A stretch of DNA of 6,703 bases from Planctomycetota bacterium. GTDB taxonomy: Bacteria > Planctomycetota > SBBH01 > JAHFOU01. A program made the translations under genes and the position numbers. The notes under the pieces are model-generated. The model saw only the letters and a list, made by a program, of their open reading frames with translations, made no database searches and was not told the DNA's origin. Below, one piece after another: positions 1 through 6,703 of this stretch. Numbering within the stretch: the first letter of the stretch is position 1; each line of letters begins with the position of its first letter. The stretch covers positions 1 to 6,703 of the forward strand of contig JAHFOU010000130.1 of assembly GCA_023261525.1 (NCBI GenBank), read 5' to 3'.

Positions 1-972
1 CTCGTGCTCCCCGGGGACGCGCCCCTGGTCCGCCCGGACACCTTGAAGGCCCTGGTCCGTGCCTGCGAGACCGGCGCCTCCTGCGCGGTCCTGACCCTGA
101 CCCTGGACGACCCGAGGGGCTACGGCCGCATCGTCTGCGACGACGCCGGCCGGGTCTGCGGCATCGTCGAGGAGGCCAACCTGCTCGACGGCCAGAAGGG
201 CATCCGGGAGGTCAACTCCGGCATCTACGCCTTCCGGGCCGAGGATCTCTGGCCCGCCCTGCAGTCGGTCCCCTGGACCCGGGCGCGCAAGGGCCGGGAG
301 ATCTACCTGACCGACGTGCTCGCCGCCCTGCACCGCAAGCGCCTGGGGGTGGTCCGCATCGAGGCCCAGGACCCCGACGAGGCCCTGGGCATCAACACGC
401 CCGCCGAGCGGGCCGTTGCCGACGCCGTGCTGAGGCGGCGCACCCTCGATGCCCTGCTCGACGCCGGCGTCCTCGTCGACGACCCGTCCACCACCTACGT
501 GGAGGAGGGCGCGAGGATCGGCCCCGGCACCCGCATCCACCCCTTCACCGTGATCCGCGGCGGTGTGAGCATCGGCCGCGACTGCGAGGTCGGGCCCTTC
601 GCCCACCTGAGGGAGGGCACCGTCCTGGCCGACGGCGCGGAGGTGGGGGACTTCGTGGAGACCAAGAAGGCCTCGCTCGGGCGGCACAGCAAGGCCAAGC
701 ACCTGGCCTACCTCGGCGACGTGAGCATCGGCGCGCAGGTGAACATCGGGGCCGGGACCATCGTGGCCAACTACGACGGCAAGACCAAGCACCGCACCGT
801 GGTGAAGGACAGGGCCTTCGTCGGCAGCGGCTCCATCCTGGTGGCCCCGGTGACCGTGGGCCGGGGGGCCACCACCGGCGCCGGCGCCGTGGTCACCCGG
901 GGCCGCAACGTCCCGGACGGCGCCGTGGTGGTGGGGGTGCCGGCCCGGGCGATCCGGCGCACCCCGCGTTGA
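1..972 (+). CDS. glmU: GlmU, bifunctional GlcNAc-1-P uridyltransferase / GlcN-1-P acetyltransferase (5' end missing)
   Basis: This gene makes UDP-GlcNAc in the cytoplasm: it acetylates glucosamine-1-phosphate with acetyl-CoA, then transfers UMP from UTP. The window holds 323 codons in frame 1. By alignment to E. coli GlmU from memory, about 100 N-terminal residues, including the nucleotide-binding signature, lie upstream, so the GTG at position 4 is not the true start. The uridyltransferase half shows GDAPL (Asp at 16-18, equal to E. coli D105), GYGRI, GIVEE, EVNSGIY and the Mg-binding Asn at 394-396 (N227). The acetyltransferase half is a left-handed beta-helix of hexapeptides. It keeps Arg 610-612 (R333), Lys 664-666 (K351), His 700-702 (H363), Tyr 709-711 (Y366), Asn 742-744 (N377), Asn 769-771 (N386), Lys 787-789 (K392) and Ser 826-828 (S405), all at the same spacing as E. 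coli. The N227-R333 interval is 72 residues instead of 106, so the helix seems about two coils short. The stop codon overlaps the start of the next gene. Confidence 0.95.
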   Translation, partial: LVLPGDAPLVRPDTLKALVRACETGASCAVLTLTLDDPRGYGRIVCDDAGRVCGIVEEANLLDGQKGIREVNSGIYAFRAEDLWPALQSVPWTRARKGREIYLTDVLAALHRKRLGVVRIEAQDPDEALGINTPAERAVADAVLRRRTLDALLDAGVLVDDPSTTYVEEGARIGPGTRIHPFTVIRGGVSIGRDCEVGPFAHLREGTVLADGAEVGDFVETKKASLGRHSKAKHLAYLGDVSIGAQVNIGAGTIVANYDGKTKHRTVVKDRAFVGSGSILVAPVTVGRGATTGAGAVVTRGRNVPDGAVVVGVPARAIRRTPR

Positions 973-975
973 AGC
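966..975 (+). promoter_or_regulatory. TTGA stop/start overlap joining glmU to the first pilin-like gene
   Basis: TTG at 969-971 and the glmU stop TGA at 970-972 share bases. I chose this TTG as start because it gives the leader MKPSRG directly before the hydrophobic helix. The next in-frame ATG (codon 32) would delete the helix, and no ATG, GTG or TTG lies in the same frame in the roughly 45 bases upstream. No good Shine-Dalgarno sequence is visible in 945-968, so initiation probably depends on ribosomes finishing glmU (inference). Confidence 0.6.
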
Positions 976-3830
976 CTTCCCGCGGCCTGGTCCTCATCGT
1001 CGTGGTCGGGGTGCTGGGCATCCTGGCCACGCTGGGGGTCGCCTTCGTCACCCTGGCCCGCATGGAGCGCAAGGCCTCCCAGCAGAGGCTCTGCGCCACC
1101 AAGGCCCTCCAACTGGCCCGCAGCGGCCTGGAGGACGCCCAGGCCCGCCTGGATACCGGCCAGGATCCGGGATCCTTCACGGGGAGTTTTGCAGGGGACC
1201 TGGCGCCCGGAGGCAATCGCTATTCCCTGACGGTGAGTCCCCAGGGCGGCCTCTACCTGAACGGCGGCGACCCCGAGGGGCTTTCGGACTACAACCTGAC
1301 CCTTCGTCGCATCCTGGGCACCCTGGCCGGGACCGTCGGCGGACCCCTGACCCAGGCCGACGGCCTGACCCTGATCGACCGGAGGCCGGCGTCGGGCTGG
1401 AGGAGCTGGGACCAGGTCCGGGACCTCGCCCTGGGAGGAAGCCAGGCCAGGCTGGACGCCCTGAGGCCCTACCTCAGCCTCCATGCCGTCGTCGATGCCA
1501 AGGTGATCCACCCCAACGTCACGGCAGGGATGGAAGGACAGGGGTGCTCCAGCTGGGCGGAGATCAAGCTGGCGCGCCAGGCGCCGGACTTCGAGCGCAT
1601 CGGCGGAAGGATCGTGGGCCGTGCGCCGGTGAACCTGGCCTGGGCCCGGACCCGCCGGCCCGTGCTGGTCGCCCTGATGACCGGACTCAAGGGCCTGTAC
1701 CTGGACGAGTCCACCCAGAGCCCCATCGCCCGGGGCGACCGCGTGGGCACCCTGCGCGCGGCGGAGATCGCCCCGGCCGACGCCTCCCTGGCGGCGGACC
1801 GCATCCTCTCCAGCACCTCCGAGCTGGGGACCTGGGCCCTGTGGGATGCCTTCTGCGACGGCATCCCTTTTAGCGGCACCGCGGACCTGAAGCTGGCCAA
1901 GCAGTCCCTGCTCAAGGCCAACTTCAATCCCAACAGCGACCTCAACAAGTTCGGCCCCAACGCCTCGCGCTGGCGCCCGATCGACAAGTCGGACCTCCTG
2001 GCCTACTCCACCGAATTCAGCCTCCTGCCCCCGCGGGCCTGCGCCCAGGAGCTGGAAAGCACGGGCAGCGTGCGGGGGAGGGACGGCGTCCTCCTGGCCC
2101 GCCGCGTCCTCAAGGCCGAGCTCGCCCCCCAGTCCCTCCTCACCCTGACCACCCAGAAGGAGTTCGTCTGCGAGGACCTGGGCGACCCCTTCCGGGCGGG
2201 GGACGAGAGGGACTTCCGCCTGCCCGGCCGAACGCCCTTCCTCAACGCGAGCGCCGGGACCTCTCCCACCTGGGGGCATGCCCTGGGCCTGCCGGGGCTG
2301 GGGAGCCGGGGGGCCAGCCTCCAGACCTACCCCGAACCCTGCGTGATGCCGGGCGCCGGCCTCACCCTGCATCCCGCCGACTACGACGGCAGCATCCAGC
2401 TCGCCACGCTCGAGACGCCGGCCGAGGACTGCTACGGCGCGACCGCCGCGACGAGGGACATGAAGCTCCTGGCCCGCTACACGGCGGGACTGGACCTGGA
2501 CGTGTCGGACGCCCCGCCGCCTCCCGGGCCCTATGACCCGGCGGCCGCCCAGGCCGCTCTCGACGCCCTGAACGCCGCCCAGGACGCCCTGGACAACGCC
2601 TGGATCGCCAACGACGCCGATCCCACGCCGGCCCACCAGGCGGCGCTCGACGCCGCCCAGGCCGCCTGGGACGCCGCCTGGGCCGTCTGGGATGCCACCC
2701 AGGCCTCGCTCTTCCCCCCACCCGACCGCCGCCTCCACCAGCCCGACGTCCAGCTGGTGACGACGGCCGAGCTGGGCAACGGGCTCTGGGATGCCGTCAA
2801 GCCCAACACCCTGTATCCAGACGGGGTCTATTCGGAAAAGGACCGCGCTCCGGCCTATTTCGACCAGGACCCCGCCACCGGCACCCACGGGGTGATCTCC
2901 TTCTGGATCAAGCCCAACCATGCCCCCTGCGGGAACCGGGCCAACCGGGCCCATCCCTTCTTCAAGGACAGCAACTTCAGCGTGGGGGTCTCCGGCTTCG
3001 TCAGCCTGGACCAGTTCTTCTACCTGGGGGACATCGGCGGGTGGGACTACAAGGACAGCGTCTTCTGCAAGTTCGAGGTCTCCCACAGCGACATCGACTA
3101 CCAGGCGGAATCCGCCTTCCAGCGGGACCTCGGCCTCACGCCGCACCGCTGGGCCCTGGTCACGATGGCCTACGACTTCCGCAGCCCGGACCGGGGCAAC
3201 CGCGGGGAGCTCCTGGTGGACGCCGGCGTCGCCGCGGCGGACCGGGGTTCGGATGACGTCTACAGCGTCTCCGTGCTGGAGGACATCCCGAACACGGCCC
3301 AGGACATCACCCAGGAGGACGTCTTCGGGCTCCACCGCTTCAGCCTGGGCGGGGGGCGTCCCCAGATCGAGTTCACCGTCCCCGACTACTGCGGCTCCGG
3401 GGCCGACGCCACCTTCGACGAGCTGGCGGTCTACGACTTCGGCGGTGCGGCGCCCGCCCTGATCCCGGCCCCGCCGGCCACCCTGGAAAGCCCCGGCATC
3501 CTGGCCGCCCACCGCTTCCGGGAGGGCCGCTACACCCGGGAGTCCGGGGAGTACGTCAGCCCCCTCATCCGCCTCCCGGAATCCAGCCGGCTCCAGGCCC
3601 TGGCCTGGACCGCCCTCGTGCCCCGGGAACTGCCCCAGGGGGAGATCCTCCTGACCCTGGAGGATGCCTCGATGGGCCGGGTCCCGGCCGTCCCCTTCCG
3701 CCTGCACGCCGTCTTCCACCCCAACCCCCAGGACCTCGACACCCCCATCCTGGATCCCCTCGCCCTGGACGACCTGACCCTGGTCTACCAGCCCGCGGCG
3801 GGGCGGAGGATCCTGGCGGTGCCCCCATGA
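969..3830 (+). CDS. Large modular pilin-like protein with LamG-like domain (paralogue 1)
   Basis: This is a 953-residue protein that I cannot assign to a named family. Residues 1-6 (MKPSRG) form a short basic leader ending in Gly, the form cut by prepilin peptidase. Residues 7-30 are a hydrophobic helix, followed by a charged amphipathic stretch (ARMERKASQQR). Position +5 after the cut is Val, not Glu, as in GspK-like pseudopilins. Residues 138-183 (RRPASGW...PYLSL...HPN) and 213-245 (GRIVGRAPVNL...RRPVLVAL) loosely recall the helical 'vNxNtA..vL.aL' part of GspK/PilX-like proteins. LLKANFNPNSDLNKF is at 314-328. A proline-flanked Ala/Trp-rich segment spans 525-581. A LamG/concanavalin-like sandwich runs from about 600 to 824, with ISFWIKP at 643-649, HRWALVTMAYDF and ATFDELAVYDF at 814-824. 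A final beta module runs from 844 to 953. I infer an exported filament-tip or pseudopilus subunit that may bind glycan. It overlaps both neighbours and resembles the next gene along nearly its whole length. Confidence 0.85.
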   Translation: MKPSRGLVLIVVVGVLGILATLGVAFVTLARMERKASQQRLCATKALQLARSGLEDAQARLDTGQDPGSFTGSFAGDLAPGGNRYSLTVSPQGGLYLNGGDPEGLSDYNLTLRRILGTLAGTVGGPLTQADGLTLIDRRPASGWRSWDQVRDLALGGSQARLDALRPYLSLHAVVDAKVIHPNVTAGMEGQGCSSWAEIKLARQAPDFERIGGRIVGRAPVNLAWARTRRPVLVALMTGLKGLYLDESTQSPIARGDRVGTLRAAEIAPADASLAADRILSSTSELGTWALWDAFCDGIPFSGTADLKLAKQSLLKANFNPNSDLNKFGPNASRWRPIDKSDLLAYSTEFSLLPPRACAQELESTGSVRGRDGVLLARRVLKAELAPQSLLTLTTQKEFVCEDLGDPFRAGDERDFRLPGRTPFLNASAGTSPTWGHALGLPGLGSRGASLQTYPEPCVMPGAGLTLHPADYDGSIQLATLETPAEDCYGATAATRDMKLLARYTAGLDLDVSDAPPPPGPYDPAAAQAALDALNAAQDALDNAWIANDADPTPAHQAALDAAQAAWDAAWAVWDATQASLFPPPDRRLHQPDVQLVTTAELGNGLWDAVKPNTLYPDGVYSEKDRAPAYFDQDPATGTHGVISFWIKPNHAPCGNRANRAHPFFKDSNFSVGVSGFVSLDQFFYLGDIGGWDYKDSVFCKFEVSHSDIDYQAESAFQRDLGLTPHRWALVTMAYDFRSPDRGNRGELLVDAGVAAADRGSDDVYSVSVLEDIPNTAQDITQEDVFGLHRFSLGGGRPQIEFTVPDYCGSGADATFDELAVYDFGGAAPALIPAPPATLESPGILAAHRFREGRYTRESGEYVSPLIRLPESSRLQALAWTALVPRELPQGEILLTLEDASMGRVPAVPFRLHAVFHPNPQDLDTPILDPLALDDLTLVYQPAAGRRILAVPP
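2541..2711 (+). repeat. Ala/Asp/Trp-rich helical hairpin insert with 21-bp imperfect repeats
   Basis: Residues 525-581 of the first pilin-like protein are almost all Ala, Gln, Asp, Leu and Trp. The segment is bounded by PPPP before it and PPP after it. It reads as two helices (about 525-546 and 555-581) joined by a loop with DADPTP. In the second helix three 7-residue units follow each other at 2640-2702: AALDAAQ, AAWDAAW, AVWDATQ. The matching stretch of the paralogous protein has no such segment. The pattern suggests a short coiled coil or stalk made by heptad duplication (inference). Confidence 0.7.
3805..3830 (+). promoter_or_regulatory. ATGA stop/start overlap joining the two pilin-like genes
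   Basis: The ATG at 3827-3829 overlaps the TGA stop at 3828-3830. A GGAGG at 3805-3809 lies 17 bases before the ATG, which is farther than the usual Shine-Dalgarno spacing, so coupled re-initiation is more likely than independent loading (inference). This start gives a three-residue leader (MRG) directly before the hydrophobic helix and matches the N-terminus of the upstream paralogue. Confidence 0.7.
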
Positions 3831-6703
3831 GGGGCGTCGTCCTGCTCATCGTGGTGGGCGTGCTCGGCATCCTGGCCCTGCTGGGAACCGCCTTCGTGAC
3901 CCTGGCCCGCCTGGAGCGGCGCGCCTCCCACCAGCGCCTCCTGGCGACCCAGGCCTTCCTGATGGCCCGCTCGGGGCTGGAGGACGCCCAGGCCCGGCTG
4001 GCCTCGGGCCAGGATCCGGAAGCCCCCGCCAGCCGCTACCTCGGCGAGGATTGGGACGCCTCCGGCACCCTCAACGGCTTCGAGCCGGCAGCGGAGATCT
4101 GGCGTCCGGGCAGGCTGGACACCGACACCTGCCCCGTCGCCGGCGCCCTGAGGCCCAGCTTCTTCGTGCGGGACGCGGCGGGGAATCCCTCGACGGTGGA
4201 GGTGGAGGGGAGACGGCGGGGCCTGACGGGCGGGACCCGCCCCGGCGCCTGCTACGCGCTGGGGATCAAGAGCGGGGGGATCTTCGTCAACGGGGGGGAT
4301 CCCGCCGTGGCGCCGACCGAGGGCTACAACGCCGTCCTGAGGCGGGTCCTGGAAGCCCTGGCGGAGGCCCTGGACCGGGAGGACGGGGTGGACGACGGCC
4401 TCCCGGTGGACGGGACCGACGGGGCAAACCTGGTCGATGCCCGGCCTGCGGAGGGCTGGCGGGGCTGGGATCCGCTCAGGGACCTGGCGCTCGGGAGAAA
4501 CCCGGCCAAGCTCGCGGCCCTCGAGCCCTACCTGGCCCTCACGGCCCGGGTGGACCTCAAGGTGATCCGGCCCAACGCCGACCGCGTGGGGGTGGCCGCC
4601 TCCTTCGAGACCTGGGGCGACCTCCGCCTGAGCCACGTCTCCGCCACGACCGGCCGGCCCCAGCCCGACTTCGAGCGCCTGCCCCTGGCGGGGGGGGGCC
4701 GGATCGTGGGCAGGGCCCCGGTGGACCTGGGCTGGGCCCGGACCCGCCGGCCCGTGCTGACCGCCCTGGTCGGCGGCCTGAGGGGGCTCTACGTGGAGGA
4801 GGGCTCCATGCCCTGGCAGTGGCACACCCTGATGACGGAGATCCAGGACACCGGATCGCCCGCCGACGACTGCCACCGGGCCGTCGACGGCATCCTCTCC
4901 TGGACCAGCGCCCTGGGGACCTGGGGCCAGTGGGAGGCCCTCTGCGACAGCCTCGCCTTCCCGGCCTCCGCGTCCCCCGGGGAGGAGCAGGCCAAGCGGG
5001 ACCTCCTCAAGGCCAACTTCAACCCCAACAGCGACCTGAACAAGTTCAACCCCAACCCCTCGTGCTGGAAGTCGGTGGACAAGAGCGACCTCTTCGCCCC
5101 TAACTATTCGACGGAGTGGGACCTCGCCGGGGCCTCCGACCGCGAGGTGACCAGCGTCGGCCGCGTGCTGGGCCCCGGGGGGCTCTTCGCCCAGCGCACC
5201 CTGAGGGCCGTCCTCCAGGGCTCCTCGGCCCTGCGCCTGACGACCCAGTCCGAGTTCGTCTGCGGAGACCTGGGGAACCCGGCCGTGGCGGGGGACGAGA
5301 CCGCCTTCCGCCTGCCCGGGGATCCCCTCTTCCTGGCGCCGGGCCGCGGCATGGGCAAGACCTGGGGCCACGCCTGCCCGAGGGTGGGGGATCCCGGGAG
5401 CTCCCTCCAGAGCTACCCCGAGCCCTGCTGGGATCTCGGCGGGGGCCTGGTCCAGCACCCGGCGGACTGGGACGGCAGCCTCCAGCTGGCCACCGTCGAG
5501 ACCCCGGCCGGTGAGCTCTACGGGGTGACCGCCAGCTCCCAGCTGATGATGATGCTGGCCCGGTACGACGACGGCCTGGACCTGGACCTCCACCGGGGGC
5601 CGGACGGGGCCGCCCTGCCCCAGCGGGGCCTGGTCCCCGGGAATCCCCTCTTCGAGGACCCTCCGGGGACCCTGTACCCGGACGGGGCCTATGCCGAATC
5701 GACGCGCGCCCCGTCCTACCCGGACGCCGGGAACGCCAACGGCTACCAGGGCCTGATCTCCTTCTGGGTCAAGCCGGCCGGGACCCAGCCCGCGCCCTTC
5801 ATGGCCGACGTGAGGCCCCTGCTGAAGTGGACCAACTACAGCGAGGGCACCTTCTCCAACGGCTTCAGCCCCAACCAGGCCTTCCTCCTGGGGGCCTGCG
5901 AGCCCCACGGGTACTGCTGCTACTTCGAGACCTGCCATGCCCGGGACGACTCCCGCCTGGAGTACATCTTCGGCACTCCGTCCTGGCCCTTCGCGAAGCG
6001 CGGATGGCGGTTGGCCACGATGTTCTACGACTTCCTCGTGCCCAACGGGGACACCGAGCGGAACGCCGCCGCGGTGCTCCTGGACGACGGGACCGCCCCC
6101 GCGGACATCGCTAGCCTGCACGCCTCCGACCGACGGAACAACGATCCCCTCCTGGCCCATGACATCACCCTGCCGGACATCGTCGGCGCCCACCGCATCT
6201 CCCTGGGCCACGCCGGCGGTATGCCCGAGGACGGCTCGGGCAATGCGTACGGGGCCAACGCCACCTTCGACGAGTTCGCGATGTACGACTTCGGCAACTT
6301 CCGAAACAGCGCGGGGATCCTGGCCTCGCTGCGATTCAAGGAGGGTCGCTACTACAAGGAGTCCGCCTACCAGGATCTCGCCTCGGCCGGGACGAACCGC
6401 GCGGCCGAGTACTTCAGCGCCCCGGTGGTGCTGGGCAGGATCCGCCTGAGAAGCCTGGCCTGGACCCAGGTCCTGCCCAAGGCCCTCCCCGACGCCGCCG
6501 TCTCCCTCGAGCTGACGGACCTGGCGGGGACGGGCTACGCCGTCCCGGGGCGTTTCAGCGCGCCAGCCTCCAGCCCGGTGGGGAGGGTCCTGCCGGGGCC
6601 CTTCCGCCTGCACGCGGTCTTCCAGCCCAACCTCGCGGACCCGACCAACCCCCCGATCCTGGATCCCCTGGCCCTGGACGACGTCACGGTGCTGTACGAG
6701 CCG
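3827..6703 (+). CDS. Large modular pilin-like protein with LamG-like domain (paralogue 2, 3' end missing)
   Basis: I read 959 uninterrupted codons with no stop before the window edge. Comparison with the upstream paralogue suggests only about 10 residues are missing, though the true end cannot be seen. A minimal leader MRG precedes a hydrophobic helix (4-27) and ARLERRASHQR, again without Glu at +5. About 60 residues absent from paralogue 1 lie between GQDP (61-64) and GGIFVNGGDP (starting at 150). Shared blocks follow in the same order: DARPAEGW...PYLAL...RPN (204-250), GRIVGRAPVDL...RRPVL (from 291), LLKANFNPNSDLNKF (393-407), TTQSEFVC, PADWDGSLQLAT, ISFWVKP (644-650), ATFDEFAMYDF (812-822), and a C-terminal module from 831 with FRLHAVF and ILDPLALDDVT. 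The LamG-like part holds a Cys/His cluster (C691, H694, C697, C698, C703, H704). The gene probably arose by tandem duplication. I infer the same exported, filament-associated role as its neighbour, perhaps with different binding specificity. Confidence 0.83.
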   Translation, partial: MRGVVLLIVVGVLGILALLGTAFVTLARLERRASHQRLLATQAFLMARSGLEDAQARLASGQDPEAPASRYLGEDWDASGTLNGFEPAAEIWRPGRLDTDTCPVAGALRPSFFVRDAAGNPSTVEVEGRRRGLTGGTRPGACYALGIKSGGIFVNGGDPAVAPTEGYNAVLRRVLEALAEALDREDGVDDGLPVDGTDGANLVDARPAEGWRGWDPLRDLALGRNPAKLAALEPYLALTARVDLKVIRPNADRVGVAASFETWGDLRLSHVSATTGRPQPDFERLPLAGGGRIVGRAPVDLGWARTRRPVLTALVGGLRGLYVEEGSMPWQWHTLMTEIQDTGSPADDCHRAVDGILSWTSALGTWGQWEALCDSLAFPASASPGEEQAKRDLLKANFNPNSDLNKFNPNPSCWKSVDKSDLFAPNYSTEWDLAGASDREVTSVGRVLGPGGLFAQRTLRAVLQGSSALRLTTQSEFVCGDLGNPAVAGDETAFRLPGDPLFLAPGRGMGKTWGHACPRVGDPGSSLQSYPEPCWDLGGGLVQHPADWDGSLQLATVETPAGELYGVTASSQLMMMLARYDDGLDLDLHRGPDGAALPQRGLVPGNPLFEDPPGTLYPDGAYAESTRAPSYPDAGNANGYQGLISFWVKPAGTQPAPFMADVRPLLKWTNYSEGTFSNGFSPNQAFLLGACEPHGYCCYFETCHARDDSRLEYIFGTPSWPFAKRGWRLATMFYDFLVPNGDTERNAAAVLLDDGTAPADIASLHASDRRNNDPLLAHDITLPDIVGAHRISLGHAGGMPEDGSGNAYGANATFDEFAMYDFGNFRNSAGILASLRFKEGRYYKESAYQDLASAGTNRAAEYFSAPVVLGRIRLRSLAWTQVLPKALPDAAVSLELTDLAGTGYAVPGRFSAPASSPVGRVLPGPFRLHAVFQPNLADPTNPPILDPLALDDVTVLYEP
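4690..4698 (+). repeat. G9 homopolymer inside the second pilin-like gene
   Basis: Nine consecutive G fall in codons for Ala-Gly-Gly-Gly just before the conserved GRIVGRAPV block (residues 288-291). Paralogue 1 reads through the same spot without a long run. Loss or gain of one G would truncate the protein before its conserved core and lectin-like domain. The frame is intact in this sequence. Confidence 0.6.

Noticed and set aside
4..6. GTG as a start codon for glmU
   Set aside because: The reading frame is open to position 1, and about 100 residues of the uridyltransferase domain are missing, so the true start is upstream of the window.
2541..2711. CRISPR-like or mobile repeat at the repetitive Ala-codon stretch
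   Set aside because: The repeats are short, imperfect, contiguous and in frame, so they are protein-level heptads and not spaced direct repeats.
771..3719. 982-codon open frame on the minus strand
   Set aside because: It is antisense to glmU and the first pilin-like gene. Its composition is Gly/Arg/Val/Ala-rich with no recognisable domain. Long open antisense frames are expected where third positions are nearly always G or C.
4051..5103. 350-codon + strand frame inside the second pilin-like gene
   Set aside because: It is an out-of-frame shadow rich in Arg, Gly and Pro. The correct frame starting at 3827 runs open to the window end and aligns to the upstream paralogue.
3785..6613. 942-codon open frame on the minus strand
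   Set aside because: It mirrors the second pilin-like gene in the same way, with low-complexity Gly/Val/Gln/Arg content and no motif. The + strand frame has clear paralogy and domain motifs.

Overview
The window is a very GC-rich (about 70% by eye) fragment, fully coding on the + strand, with three genes joined head to tail by 4-bp stop/start overlaps and no intergenic space. Codon third positions are overwhelmingly G or C. No rRNA, tRNA, CRISPR array, IS element, terminator or clear promoter is visible. The bacterium is probably Gram-negative and high-GC. By style of protein I would guess Planctomycetota or Acidobacteriota, but nothing here fixes the phylum.

Positions 1-972 hold the 3' three-quarters of glmU, the bifunctional enzyme that makes UDP-GlcNAc for peptidoglycan and surface glycans. 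All acetyltransferase catalytic residues that I could align to E. coli GlmU are present. The left-handed beta-helix appears about two coils shorter than in E. coli.

Positions 969-3830 and 3827-6703 hold two large tandem paralogues (953 aa, and at least 959 aa running off the right edge). Each starts with a short charged leader ending in Gly, then a hydrophobic helix typical of class III signal peptides of type IV pilins and type II secretion pseudopilins. The usual Glu at +5 is absent, as in GspK-like minor pseudopilins. A long conserved middle region follows, containing an almost invariant LLKANFNPNSDLNKF block. Next comes a concanavalin A/LamG-like beta-sandwich, then a C-terminal beta-rich module ending in an 'ILDPLALDD(L/V)T' motif. 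The paralogues differ by reciprocal insertions: an Ala/Trp-rich helical hairpin in the first, and about 60 extra residues near the N-terminus of the second.

The most interesting reading is that the window encodes two very large modular minor pilins or pseudopilins with lectin-like heads. They could cap a type IV pilus-like filament, and they appear translationally coupled to a sugar-nucleotide enzyme. Pilin-like and LamG-like assignments rest on motifs seen by eye. The adhesive or tip role is inference.
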